Origin: a virus
Virus record (IMG/VR): IMGVR_UViG_3300028800_000027
Span: 1 to 41,887 of that record
Direction: 5' to 3' (one strand)
Length of the DNA: 41,887 nucleotides
The notes beneath the pieces were generated by a model. It ran no database searches, was not told the DNA's origin, and saw only the letters and a list, made by a program, of their open reading frames with translations. Positions within the stretch are counted from its first letter, which is position 1. Each line of letters opens with the position of its first letter. Both the position numbers and the translations under genes were made by a program. Positions 1-7,493 of this stretch are shown here, piece after piece.

Positions 1-270
1 CAGATCGGGTCGTCGGGCAACTACGCGCAGATCGGGTCGTCGGGCGACCACGCGCAGATCGGGTCGTCGGGCAACTACGCGCAGATCGGGTCGTCGGGCA
101 ACTACGCGCAGATCGGGTCGTCGGGCAACTACGCGCAGATCGGGTCGTCGGGCGACCACGCGCAGATCGGGTCGTCGGGCAACTACGCGCAGATCGGGTC
201 GTCGGGCGACAACGCGCAGATCGGGTCGTCGGGCGACCACGCGCGGATCGGGTCGTCGGGCGACAACGCG
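1..270 (+). repeat. 27-bp coding tandem repeat, ten units
   Basis: Ten head-to-tail 27-bp units (cagatcgggtcgtcgggc + two variable codons + gcg), followed by one decayed unit at 271-297. Apart from the first codon (cag, or cgg in the unit at 244), only the two codons before gcg vary: aac-tac, gac-cac or gac-aac. Third codon positions are invariant, which points to recent homogenisation or expansion. The units translate in frame as QIGSSG[ND]xA. Confidence 0.97.
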
Positions 271-477
271 CAGATCGAAGCGAGCGGCACAGACTCTGTC
301 GTGGCGTCGGCTGGGCTGTACGCTCAGGTGAAAGCGGCTGAGGGAACATGGGTGTCCGTCGCTGAGTTTAACAACCTCGGTAAGTGCGTCGGCTTCGCCA
401 CTGGCTGCATCGGGCAAGATGGCCTTCTCGCCGACACCTGGTATCGCGCCCAAGCTGGTAAGCTGGTGAGGTTATAA
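1..477 (+). CDS. Repeat protein, C-terminal part (continues from 41264)
   Basis: Open from base 1 in the frame that continues the gene starting at 41264; it stops with TAA at 475-477. It encodes ten further complete 9-residue units, one decayed unit (QIEASGTDS), then a ~60-residue cap: VVASAGLYAQVKAAEGTWVS, VAEFNN, GFATGCIGQDGL, DTWYRAQAGKLVRL. The cap is not repetitive and looks like a folded C-terminal domain with aromatic and charged strands. Similar phage proteins with 'GNY/GDH' repeats exist, but I know of no assigned role. The long minus-strand reading frame over the repeats is a shadow. The next gene starts one base after the stop. Confidence 0.75.
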   Translation, partial: QIGSSGNYAQIGSSGDHAQIGSSGNYAQIGSSGNYAQIGSSGNYAQIGSSGDHAQIGSSGNYAQIGSSGDNAQIGSSGDHARIGSSGDNAQIEASGTDSVVASAGLYAQVKAAEGTWVSVAEFNNLGKCVGFATGCIGQDGLLADTWYRAQAGKLVRL

Positions 478-479
478 TC

Positions 480-857
480 ATGACCGTGATTTTTCAGAAG
501 ATGGTCTATCGCAGCGACCTTAAGCGAAACCCAACCATACTCTATGTGTTCGGGGACAACCTTGAGCGCGTAGGCATGGGTGGGCAGGCTGGCGCGATGC
601 GCGGTGAGCCGAATGCAGTGGGCGTGGCGACCAAGGCGTCTCCGTCGCGCTACTTCAAGAACGATGACGAGTCCGTGGCATATCAGAACGAGGTAATCGA
701 CGCTGACATGGTGCCGTTGTTCGCCCAAGTCCGTGCAGGCGGTGTGGTGGTGTGGCCAGCCGACGGTATCGGAACGGGACTGTCTGCGCTGCCCGAGTTC
801 GCGCCGCGCACTCTGGAGCACATCGAAAAACGCCTGGCGGAGTTACAAGCGACATGA
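480..857 (+). CDS. DUF7831-like phage protein
   Basis: A 125-residue protein starting two bases after the repeat gene's stop. The hallmark is ILYVFGDNLERVGMGGQA, then RGEPNAVGVATKASPS, and near the end VVWPADGIGTGLSALPE. I recognise this as the DUF7831 type, widespread in phages and plasmids and of unknown function. The glycine-rich GDN...GGQA and GIGTG segments resemble nucleotide-binding loops of macro-like folds, but that is only a resemblance. The stop overlaps the next start as ATGA, so the two are translationally coupled. Confidence 0.8.
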   Translation: MTVIFQKMVYRSDLKRNPTILYVFGDNLERVGMGGQAGAMRGEPNAVGVATKASPSRYFKNDDESVAYQNEVIDADMVPLFAQVRAGGVVVWPADGIGTGLSALPEFAPRTLEHIEKRLAELQAT

Positions 858-1384
858 CCGGCGACGAACAACAGCAAGTCATCGAGCGTCACGCTGAGGT
901 GCTGTCCCAGGCGCTTGCGGAGCACGCGCAGGAGGCGGCGCAGGAGGCTGGCGTCCAACCACTCGTCGCGCTGGAAGCCCTGCGTAAGGCGATGCTGCGC
1001 GCTGCGGCTGGCGAACTCGACGGCCGCGCGTCTTATTGGCGCGTTCGAGTACGCCTCTACGCCGCGGAGCGACTTGACGACCCCGTTGCGGACTCGGATC
1101 CCGACGCGCTGCCCGATGAGACCGGCGAGACAGTGTTGCGCGGCCTTCCAGCTGTCGCCGAGCACCTCGCCGCGTTGGCGGGTGGCTACCACGGCCTACC
1201 TTGCGTCGGTCTGGATGGCGCAACGCTGCGTCACAAGCTGCGCGGTTTGCGCCCGACACTGAGCCGGCGCAAGGGGACGGCGGTGTGGCGGCTCAACTAC
1301 ACCACTTACGAGGTGTTGGCCGGCGTGGAGCGCGAACGGGCATGGTTGGCGCGTGTGGACATTGAGAGGGCGGAGAAGCCATGA
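854..1384 (+). CDS. Hypothetical protein, 176 aa
   Basis: Not recognised. The start at 854 is chosen because ATGA overlaps the upstream stop; the frame is open further upstream but has no better site. The N-terminal ~60 residues are alanine- and glutamate-rich and helical. The C-terminal half (GATLRHKLRGLRPTLSRRKG...AVWRL) is strongly basic and could bind nucleic acid. It ends ...RAEKP, and that C-terminal codon run doubles as the ribosome-binding site for the next start (ggagaagccATGA), a junction repeated at three other places in this operon. Confidence 0.7.
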   Translation: MTGDEQQQVIERHAEVLSQALAEHAQEAAQEAGVQPLVALEALRKAMLRAAAGELDGRASYWRVRVRLYAAERLDDPVADSDPDALPDETGETVLRGLPAVAEHLAALAGGYHGLPCVGLDGATLRHKLRGLRPTLSRRKGTAVWRLNYTTYEVLAGVERERAWLARVDIERAEKP

Positions 1385-1407
1385 CCACCCCACACCGGAT
1401 AAGGTAG
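1381..1407 (+). CDS. Possible 8-residue coupling micro-ORF
   Basis: ATG at 1381 overlaps the upstream stop (ATGA) and encodes MTTPHRIR before TAG, which directly abuts the ATG at 1408. It may be a remnant of a lost gene or a translational-coupling spacer. A second such micro-ORF (MTTSDTQEAGK) lies at 2330. Confidence 0.25.
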   Translation: MTTPHRIR

Positions 1408-2160
1408 ATGAGCGAGCGCAAAAGCAGAATGATGCCAGAGGCCTTCGACGAATTGGTTCGCCGCGCGAATGCTGGAGAGGATATTTCAGGCCCTTTCGAT
1501 CTGAAAACTGGAAGGCCTGCCCCTATGCAAAGTTCGATGCGTGGCGCACAAATACATGGGGACGCCAGCATGACCATCCCACAAACCAACAAAGAACTGG
1601 TAGAGGCGGCGAAGGAATGGCGGTGCTTCCATTGCGATGAGCAATTTACCGATCCGACAGAAGCTATGGAGCACTTCGGCGACCAATTGTATGACACGCC
1701 GGCCTGCCAGCTCACGAAAGATGAAAAGGGTTTGGTCGGCCTACTGCGCGAAGCTCATTTTCAACTGCGCCGGTATCAGTCCGAAGACAGCGCCAGCTAC
1801 CGCGAGTTCTACAGCCTTGGGTCGGCGCACTCGACAGCCCTGATGCGCGAGGAGGAAAAGGGTTACGCGCGTGGTTTGCGTGATGGACGTACCGAACACC
1901 CCCAACCCGTAACATCCGAACTACTGGAGGCGGCGAAGGAAGTTCTGACCGGCGGAAATCATCTGGCGAATTTTCTGATCGGGAAACGTGGCGGTGGCTT
2001 CGCAACGCTATACCCGCCAGATACCGAGCCGCTGAAGGCCCTTGAGCTTCTTGGCGCTGGCGATGCCTACGACGTTTGGTGCTGCTGGGCAGCGATTATG
2101 AAGCTCCGCACCGCCCTCCAATCCACCCCTGCCAATGTACAGGAAGGTGGGAAGCCATGA
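1408..2160 (+). CDS. Zinc-finger-like hypothetical protein, 250 aa
   Basis: Not assigned to a function. A CFHCDEQFTDPTEAMEHFG segment near residue 71 has the C-x2-C...H spacing of a single zinc finger, of a type common in phage accessory proteins. Two related helical segments, NKELVEAAKEW and TSELLEAAKEV, suggest an internal duplication or joined modules. The C terminus (CCWAAIMKLRTALQS) is helical. It ends ...QEGGKP with the stop overlapping the next start. Internal methionines (for example MTIPQTNKEL) give alternative starts; the ATG at 1408 has a close AAGG. Confidence 0.65.
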   Translation: MSERKSRMMPEAFDELVRRANAGEDISGPFDLKTGRPAPMQSSMRGAQIHGDASMTIPQTNKELVEAAKEWRCFHCDEQFTDPTEAMEHFGDQLYDTPACQLTKDEKGLVGLLREAHFQLRRYQSEDSASYREFYSLGSAHSTALMREEEKGYARGLRDGRTEHPQPVTSELLEAAKEVLTGGNHLANFLIGKRGGGFATLYPPDTEPLKALELLGAGDAYDVWCCWAAIMKLRTALQSTPANVQEGGKP

Positions 2161-2333
2161 GCGGCGGTCCATCGATAATATTCGGGTGTCTTTTTATTTC
2201 GTGCTGCATCTATGCACTTCTCGTCGGCGCGCTGACAGACTGGCCCGTGGACCTATCTCGCAACGGTCTTTACCTGCTCGATAAGCAAAAGCGGGAACGG
2301 CCACAGGATTACCTTGAAGGTAAAGCCCCATGA
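2157..2333 (+). CDS. Small membrane protein, 58 aa
   Basis: One hydrophobic segment (IIFGCLFISCCIYALLVGAL, residues ~7-26) is followed by a polar, charged tail (LLDKQKRERPQDYLEGKAP). It probably spans the inner membrane once. The start overlaps the previous stop (ATGA), and its own stop overlaps the ATG at 2330. Function unknown; small membrane proteins in phage early operons are often moron or host-interaction genes. Confidence 0.6.
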   Translation: MSGGPSIIFGCLFISCCIYALLVGALTDWPVDLSRNGLYLLDKQKRERPQDYLEGKAP

Positions 2334-2365
2334 CCACATCCGACACACAGGAGGCGGGGAAATGA
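2330..2365 (+). CDS. Possible 11-residue coupling micro-ORF
   Basis: MTTSDTQEAGK. Its ATG overlaps the previous stop and its TGA overlaps the next ATG (2362), so ribosomes could pass through it into the next gene. The encoded caggaggcgggg also supplies the ribosome-binding site of the next gene. It may be only a spacer. Confidence 0.3.
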   Translation: MTTSDTQEAGK

Positions 2366-2532
2366 GACACAGCGGATGGTTTTGGTTGGCCGTCTTCTTC
2401 GTAGGTGGCGGACTGTATTACCTAACGTCCTGCACGCCCGCTGCCCTTGCGTGTGAGAAAGCTGGTGGTCGTTACTTCCTCAATGGTGATTGCCAGAAGA
2501 TAGTCTTTCTCCCTGTGAGGACTGCACCATGA
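2362..2532 (+). CDS. Small secreted or membrane protein, 56 aa
   Basis: The N terminus MRHSGWFWLAVFFVGGGLYY is a hydrophobic signal or anchor, followed by LTSCTPAALACEKAGGRYFL, NGDC. Three cysteines after the hydrophobic segment suggest a periplasmic disulphide domain; LTSC could be a weak lipobox. The ATG at 2362 was chosen over the upstream in-frame codon because it follows a GGAGG and begins at the hydrophobic segment. Function unknown. Its stop overlaps the start at 2529. Confidence 0.55.
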   Translation: MRHSGWFWLAVFFVGGGLYYLTSCTPAALACEKAGGRYFLNGDCQKIVFLPVRTAP

Positions 2533-3143
2533 CACAGACGGTGGAAGTGGAGAAAGGAATGGAGCCGCTGCCATGCCCGTTCTGCGGTGGCAAACGCGGC
2601 AACCCTCAGAACTATGGCGACACCCGAGATTGGCGGCACCGTTTTGTCGAGTGCCTTGATTGCTTCGCAAATCTCTATCGTTTTCGTGACACACAGGCTG
2701 AAGCGGACGCAGATCTAAATGAGGCATGGAACCGCCGCACCCACCCCACCCTCACAGAAGAAAACGCTCGCCTGAAGGACCGCGTTCGGGAATTGGTCAC
2801 GCTCCTAGACAATCAGGTAGGAACGCCCTGCGAGCAGATTCGACATGCAGACGAAGTTGATCGCCTTCTACAGGAAAACAAGGCGATGAGGGAGGACGCT
2901 GAGAACTGGCGCGCGCTGATGGCGTGCCCGCGCATCCGGCTTTACGGCTGGGCAGGCGTTGACGATCAATTCCAGCCTAAGCCGAATGAGTATGTTCACT
3001 TCGGCGCGGACTTTTGGTCTAGCGGGCCTGTCGATGATGAACAATCCGGGCCAGCGGTAACCGCGAAAGGCGTTGCGCTATTGAAGGCCCTCGCCGCAGA
3101 CATCCGCGCCCTCACCCTCCATCCAGAAGGGGAGAAGCCGTGA
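2529..3143 (+). CDS. Lar-like zinc-ribbon protein, 204 aa
   Basis: The N-terminal ~60 residues match the Lar / restriction-alleviation pattern: LPCPFCGG, then VECLDCFANL, then EADADLNEAWNRR. The two CxxC pairs should bind zinc. In the family, Lar of the Rac prophage eases host type I restriction, but most phage homologues are untested. A coiled coil (TEENARLKDRVRELVTLLDN; DRLLQENKAMREDAENW) and a C-terminal domain resembling those of neighbouring genes follow. The start overlaps the previous stop; it ends ...PEGEKP. Confidence 0.65.
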   Translation: MTQTVEVEKGMEPLPCPFCGGKRGNPQNYGDTRDWRHRFVECLDCFANLYRFRDTQAEADADLNEAWNRRTHPTLTEENARLKDRVRELVTLLDNQVGTPCEQIRHADEVDRLLQENKAMREDAENWRALMACPRIRLYGWAGVDDQFQPKPNEYVHFGADFWSSGPVDDEQSGPAVTAKGVALLKALAADIRALTLHPEGEKP

Positions 3144-3580
3144 CACCAGACGAATTGAAGGCGATTGCGGAGAGATGGGACAAACATCTGCGAGCAATGC
3201 GAGTGGCCGAGAAATTGCCGGGCTTCAAGGGATGGCAGGACTGGGAACGTGATATCGCCGCCCTACTCTCCTTCATCCCCGATGTGGTGAGAGCGTGTGC
3301 GGCTACGTGCACGCCAGAAGATGACGATTGCCCATGCAGGGGTTGCAAGGCTCGCCGCGTTTGTGAGCAAGAAATCCTCTCCATCCTCGACAACCCCATA
3401 AAATCAGAATCAGACATCCGACGTGATACGGCACGGGAGATTGTGGAGGAGCTTGAAGGCGATGCACTCGGATTGGTAAGCGGTTGGGGATCGGGTTCAC
3501 CACCAGACAACAACATCGCCGCTGCGAATATGCTTCGAATGAAAGTCGCCTCAATCCGTACCGCTTATGGGGTGGAGTAA
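3140..3580 (+). CDS. Hypothetical cysteine-containing protein, 146 aa
   Basis: Starts with GTG overlapping the upstream TGA, behind aaggggagaagcc. A cysteine cluster CAATCTPEDDDCPCRGCKAR, VC around residues 53-74 could bind a metal. The N-terminal TPDELKAIAERWDKHL and the C-terminal EIVEELEGDALGLVSGW, IAAANMLRMKVASIRTAYG look helical. Not recognised. It sits in the small-gene part of the early operon, where genes probably act on host functions. Confidence 0.6.
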   Translation: MTPDELKAIAERWDKHLRAMRVAEKLPGFKGWQDWERDIAALLSFIPDVVRACAATCTPEDDDCPCRGCKARRVCEQEILSILDNPIKSESDIRRDTAREIVEELEGDALGLVSGWGSGSPPDNNIAAANMLRMKVASIRTAYGVE

Positions 3581-3781
3581 ATGAACGAACACTTCTCCCT
3601 CCTGCGCGCGTCGGACCAGCGCCCCCTGCCTGTCGCGCTCGCACACCGCATCGTGACACTCAAGCCTGGCGATCCGCGCAACGAAGTGACGGCGCGGCTA
3701 TACCGACGGCTTTCGGAGGCCGATCAGTTGCGCTGTCACGCTGAAATGCTGGATTATGATGTAAAGGTGGCGCTACGTTGA
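3581..3781 (+). CDS. Hypothetical protein, 66 aa
   Basis: The start follows immediately on the previous stop (taaATG) with GGAG just upstream. The short soluble protein carries RIVTLKPGDPRNEVTARLYR, RLSEADQLRCHAEML, rich in arginine and helical. No family recognised. It is the last gene before the primase-helicase. Confidence 0.5.
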   Translation: MNEHFSLLRASDQRPLPVALAHRIVTLKPGDPRNEVTARLYRRLSEADQLRCHAEMLDYDVKVALR

Positions 3782-3806
3782 CATTTAACGCCACACACCG
3801 TTACGT
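3778..3806 (+). promoter_or_regulatory. Weak promoter candidate (TTGACA-N17-TTACGT)
   Basis: A perfect TTGACA (3778-3783) and a poor -10 (3801-3806) lie in the short gap before the primase-helicase gene. The following sequence (CGTTACGTTGC) resembles that of the candidate upstream of the terminase gene (CGTTACAGTTGC). Confidence 0.25.
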
Positions 3807-3838
3807 TGCAGCGCCTTGGCTGGGCTGTCGGAGACGCT

Positions 3839-5974
3839 ATGCTTCAATCTGCTATTGCCGACTTGCAACGAAGCGGCATTACGCCTGACGAGGCCGAGCA
3901 GGCGGGTATGTTCGACGTCCCAGACGCATCTGCCATCTATCCCGAGTTCCAAAGCGGGCCGGCGATCGTCATCCCGTACTACGACGCACACGGACAAATC
4001 GCGACGTTCGAACGCGGCGCGGAGGTGCTTCCATTCTGCCGCGTCCGCTATCTGGACCAGCCCGTAAAAGCAGGATTCATCCCGCAGAAGCCAATCCGCT
4101 ACGGCCAGCCGAAGGCGAGTGGCACCCGCGCTTACTTCCCGCCCACCGTGCCGTGGGAAGCGGTGTTAACGGACAGCACAGAGCCTGTTGTCATCACGGA
4201 GGGGGAAAAGAAATCGCTGGCTGGCGTGTTGTCGGGCTTCCCGGTCATAGCGCTGGGCGGCGTGTTCAACTTCATGGACGGCGAGGACATCCTACCGGAG
4301 CTTGACGCGGCGAAGTGGCGTGGCCGCGATGTATATATTTGCTTCGATAGCGACGCTGTTCTGAATCCGAACATCCTGGCAGCGGAGGCCCGTCTCGTCG
4401 ACGAGCTACAGCGCAAACGCGGCGCGCGGTGTTACCTGGTGCGTCTGCCGCAGGACGGCGACCGCAAGGTGGGGCTGGACGACTACCTGCTGGCGCACGG
4501 CGCCGCGGGCTTCACCAAGCTCCTACAGGATGCGCCGTCGCTGGGCGCGCTCGACGCCAAGGTGGTTGCGTTGAACAAGTCCGTGGCGTGGATAGAGCGG
4601 GAGAATTTGGTCTACGACCTTGAGACGCGCCTGTTCATCCCCAAGGACTCATTCGTCAACGGCTCGCGCTTCTCCACGCTGAAGCACATCACCGTCGGCG
4701 GCAAGCAGCGCAGCGCACCCAAGACGATCAGCGTGGCCGCGACATGGCTGACACATCCACACGCGCAGCGCTTCAGTGAGGTGCTGTTCCGCCCCGGTGA
4801 AGGCGTGACGGTGCAGGGCGATCATGGCCGGCCGGCGTTGAACATGTGGACCGGCTGGGAATCGGCTGACGGCGATGTAGAGCCATTTCTGGAACTTAGC
4901 GACTTCCTGTTTCAGAATGTAGCACCCGATAGCCGTGAACTGCCGCTCAAGCTCATGGCCTATAAGGCGCAGAACCCGGCGGAGAAAGTGCCGCTCGCGC
5001 TGGTGCTGATTGGCCCGCAGGGGTGTGGAAAGACGCTTTGGGGCGAGTGCATCCGCGATGCGTTTGCGCCGTATGGCGTCGATGTTACATCAAAAGCATT
5101 CCACTCGGAGTTCCAAGGATGGTTGGAGCGCTCGCTGATCGCGCTTATCAACGAAGCCGAGCATGAAGACATGATTCGCGGCGGCGACGTGCTCAAGTCG
5201 CTGATTTCAGATCTCCAACGCCCGATGAACGAGAAATACCGTCCGGCGCGGCAGATCAAGACCTACACCATGTACATCCTCACCTCGAACAGTCGCGCAG
5301 TGGGTGCATTCTCACCCGATGATCGGCGCATGATCGTCGTGGACTGCCCGAAGAAACGCGACTGGGCGTTTTACGATCGCATCTCGGCATGGAAGCGCAA
5401 CGGCGGCGCCAAGGCGCTGCTGGGATGGTTGCTCAACTACGACCTTAAGGGCTGGAAGCCGCCCGCCTCTGCGCCCATGACGTCTGAGAAATACATGGCC
5501 TACATGGAGTCGCTGACGCCCGTGCAGCGCCTCGCCGAGGAAATGCGTACGGCGTCCGAGAACACAATCAAGCTTTGGCTTGACCAGGCGGTCGCGTGGG
5601 CGCGCGTTGCCGAGTTGAGCAACAACGCATCGCTGGCCGCGATGGCGCGAGCGACTATTGAAGGCGTCGCCAGTATCCAGATTCGCCCATGGTACACGCC
5701 CGAAGAACTCGCGCTTATGTTCCCGTCCATTATCGAGACGCAGCTGGGCAGCAGGTATCAGCGTGGGACGCCAAGCGGGCGCATCAGCCGAGAGCTTCGT
5801 GAAGCCGGTGTTCCCTACCTGCAATGCAAGGACGATCCGCGCGGCTTCAGGTGGCACGGTGTGGTGCGCCAATACCTCGTCGTGTCTGAGTTTGATGACT
5901 GGCGCGAACCGATCACCCAGGCCGACTTCGAGCGAATGATGAAGGCGTGGCCGAAGCACGGGGCGCGGCGATGA
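3839..5974 (+). CDS. Primase-helicase (TOPRIM-like plus SF3/D5-like ATPase)
   Basis: A 711-residue replication protein. The N-terminal half has a TOPRIM/DUF3854-like core: VVITEGEKKS with the catalytic-type Glu at ~121, ALGGVFN, and VYICFDSDA with the Asp pair. The C-terminal half is a helicase ATPase: Walker A GPQGCGKT (residues ~392-399), Walker B-like LIALINEAE (~435), and sensor-like YILTSNS. It resembles the DUF5906/primase C-terminal helicases of phages and satellites. It probably unwinds the fork and makes primers for the family A polymerase at 9738. ATG 3839 has GGAG five bases upstream; an in-frame TTG at 3806 is the alternative. The stop overlaps the next start. Confidence 0.85.
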   Translation: MLQSAIADLQRSGITPDEAEQAGMFDVPDASAIYPEFQSGPAIVIPYYDAHGQIATFERGAEVLPFCRVRYLDQPVKAGFIPQKPIRYGQPKASGTRAYFPPTVPWEAVLTDSTEPVVITEGEKKSLAGVLSGFPVIALGGVFNFMDGEDILPELDAAKWRGRDVYICFDSDAVLNPNILAAEARLVDELQRKRGARCYLVRLPQDGDRKVGLDDYLLAHGAAGFTKLLQDAPSLGALDAKVVALNKSVAWIERENLVYDLETRLFIPKDSFVNGSRFSTLKHITVGGKQRSAPKTISVAATWLTHPHAQRFSEVLFRPGEGVTVQGDHGRPALNMWTGWESADGDVEPFLELSDFLFQNVAPDSRELPLKLMAYKAQNPAEKVPLALVLIGPQGCGKTLWGECIRDAFAPYGVDVTSKAFHSEFQGWLERSLIALINEAEHEDMIRGGDVLKSLISDLQRPMNEKYRPARQIKTYTMYILTSNSRAVGAFSPDDRRMIVVDCPKKRDWAFYDRISAWKRNGGAKALLGWLLNYDLKGWKPPASAPMTSEKYMAYMESLTPVQRLAEEMRTASENTIKLWLDQAVAWARVAELSNNASLAAMARATIEGVASIQIRPWYTPEELALMFPSIIETQLGSRYQRGTPSGRISRELREAGVPYLQCKDDPRGFRWHGVVRQYLVVSEFDDWREPITQADFERMMKAWPKHGARR

Positions 5975-6267
5975 CGCCCGAACGCGCCGCCGTCCTACTT
6001 GTAGTAGATCCCCGCGCAGATGCTGCGACGGTACGCACAGCCTACGCCGCGGCGGTCAAACGCGCCCACCCCGACACAGCTGCGGAAGGCACGTCGGGCG
6101 TGCCAATTCGGGATTTACAGGCGGCACGCGATTTGCTGCTTTGTGGCGTAGAGACTCAAAATAGTGCTTGCAAGCTATGTCAGGGCAGCGGTAAGGTGCG
6201 TGGCGCTATGGGGTTGCGCGATTGTGCCGCTTGTAATGGTACGGGAGATAGTTATGGACAATCTTGA
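5971..6267 (+). CDS. Mini J-domain protein with zinc finger
   Basis: A 98-residue protein combining a short J-domain, with the HPD tripeptide at residues 33-35 (VKRAHPDTA) between two helices, and one DnaJ-type zinc-binding pair, CKLCQGSG (67-74) and CAACNGTG (85-92). In DnaJ proteins HPD stimulates DnaK ATPase and the CxxCxGxG motifs bind zinc. Here both are compressed, so it could recruit host DnaK to the replication complex, as lambda P and DnaJ do at the lambda origin. That role is inference from its place directly after the primase-helicase, to which it is coupled by ATGA. Confidence 0.8.
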   Translation: MTPERAAVLLVVDPRADAATVRTAYAAAVKRAHPDTAAEGTSGVPIRDLQAARDLLLCGVETQNSACKLCQGSGKVRGAMGLRDCAACNGTGDSYGQS

Positions 6268-6652
6268 GGTTGGAGCGCCGTTGCCAAAGAGCATTGGACA
6301 GCGCGCCGATTTATACGCCGAGGTGCGCGGCCTTCGTCTCGCGATGGACAAGGAAGTCGCGGCTGTGAAGGCACGCGAAAGCGAGATTCGCGAAAGCATC
6401 ATCAACGACCTGTCGAAGTCGGACGACACAGGCGCTGCGGGACTGAAATACCGCGCGCAGATCGTTGTGAAGACGCTTCCGAAGCTCGCGGACTGGGGTG
6501 TTTTTACATCCTGGGTGCGCAAGAACGACCGATTCGACCTGATGCAGAAGCGTATCAACGAAACCGCGATCAAAGACCTTTGGGCAGAGCGCGAAAGCGT
6601 TCCGGGCGTTGAGAAAATCAACGTGCCCGACGTGTCGATCACCAAAATTTAG
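6254..6652 (+). CDS. Hypothetical early protein, 132 aa
   Basis: Starts at ATG 6254, overlapping the end of the J-domain gene, with GGGAG nine bases upstream. A helical N-terminal half (GQRADLYAEVRGLRLAMDKE, VAAVKARESEIRESIINDLS) looks like a coiled coil. A compact alpha/beta half follows (KYRAQIVVKTLPKL, WGVFTSWVRKNDRFDLMQKR). The layout is reminiscent of phage Gam-like or Siphovirus Gp157-type proteins, but I cannot assign a family. Position between primase-helicase and the next DNA-metabolism gene suggests a replication or recombination accessory role. Confidence 0.6.
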   Translation: MDNLEVGAPLPKSIGQRADLYAEVRGLRLAMDKEVAAVKARESEIRESIINDLSKSDDTGAAGLKYRAQIVVKTLPKLADWGVFTSWVRKNDRFDLMQKRINETAIKDLWAERESVPGVEKINVPDVSITKI

Positions 6653-6661
6653 GAGCCAGCC

Positions 6662-7459
6662 ATGGGACAGGAAATCGTCAATTTCAACGAAGCGTGGGCC
6701 GAGCAGGCTCAGAAGTGGGCGCAGGAAGAACCTCTGAACGGTGGTACGTTCCTCTCGACGCGCGGCGGTACGCTGGCGTTCGGTGACGAACAGCTGCCGG
6801 GCAACCAGGCGGCGGTCATCATCCTGGATTCGGTGTACGAGAACACCTACTACGCCGACAAGTTCGACCCTGACGTTGCAGCCGCGCCGACGTGTTACGC
6901 CTTCGGCCGCGCCAGCGATCCCGAGGAAATGTCGCCGCATCCGTCGATGCAGAACGACGCATACTTCGTTCCACAAGCTGAGGTGTGCTCGGCTTGTCCG
7001 CATAACGAGTGGGGCAGTGCCGACAAGGGGCGCGGAAAGGCGTGTCAGAACCGCCGCCGCCTGGCGCTCATCCCGGCCGGCTTCTACGCGCCAAAGCGCG
7101 GGTCGCGCGACTTCGATCTGGAGCTTTTCGACGATCCGAAGCACTTCCAGACTGCGGACATCGCGTTCATCAAGCTGCCGGTGACGTCGGTCAAGGGCTG
7201 GTCGAAATACGTCAGCCAGTTGTCGTCCGCGATGCGGCGCCCGCCGCACGGCGTCATCACGCGGCTGTATCTCGAGCCTGACGCCAACTCGCAATACATG
7301 GTGAAGTTTGAAGCCATCGAGGAGGTGCCCGACGCGCTTGCGGCGATCGTGATGGCGCGCGCCGATGAAGCGTCGAAGGCGACGGTACAGGGCTATAAAG
7401 CTCCTGAGCCGGCGGATGCAGCGCCGCAAGGCTCGCTGCGCGGACTTCGGAGGCGCTGA
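6662..7459 (+). CDS. Candidate ssDNA-binding or replication accessory protein
   Basis: 265 residues, soluble. A cysteine cluster CSACPHNEWGSADKGRGKAC, Q in the middle of the protein could bind zinc; it is preceded by VYENTYYADKFDPDVAAAPT, CYAFGR and followed by AFIKLPVTSVKGWSKYVSQL. The C-terminal tail (EPADAAPQGSLRGLRRR) is low-complexity and basic. Similar proteins sit beside polymerase genes in other podoviruses, and I suspect single-stranded DNA binding, but no diagnostic motif proves it. An SD-like AGGAG lies seven bases before ATG 6662. Confidence 0.5.
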   Translation: MGQEIVNFNEAWAEQAQKWAQEEPLNGGTFLSTRGGTLAFGDEQLPGNQAAVIILDSVYENTYYADKFDPDVAAAPTCYAFGRASDPEEMSPHPSMQNDAYFVPQAEVCSACPHNEWGSADKGRGKACQNRRRLALIPAGFYAPKRGSRDFDLELFDDPKHFQTADIAFIKLPVTSVKGWSKYVSQLSSAMRRPPHGVITRLYLEPDANSQYMVKFEAIEEVPDALAAIVMARADEASKATVQGYKAPEPADAAPQGSLRGLRRR

Positions 7460-7493
7460 CAAAGCGGCTCTCTACTAAGCACAGGAGGCGACG

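Noticed and set aside
1-270. CRISPR array (regular short repeats)
   Set aside because: The 27-bp units are directly adjacent with no spacers and are translated in frame.
1-297. Diversity-generating retroelement target
   Set aside because: The AAC-type variation is suggestive, but no reverse transcriptase, template repeat or accessory gene is present in the window.
6311-7462. 383-codon minus-strand ORF
   Set aside because: Arginine-rich shadow opposite two well-placed plus-strand genes, typical of GC-rich antisense frames.
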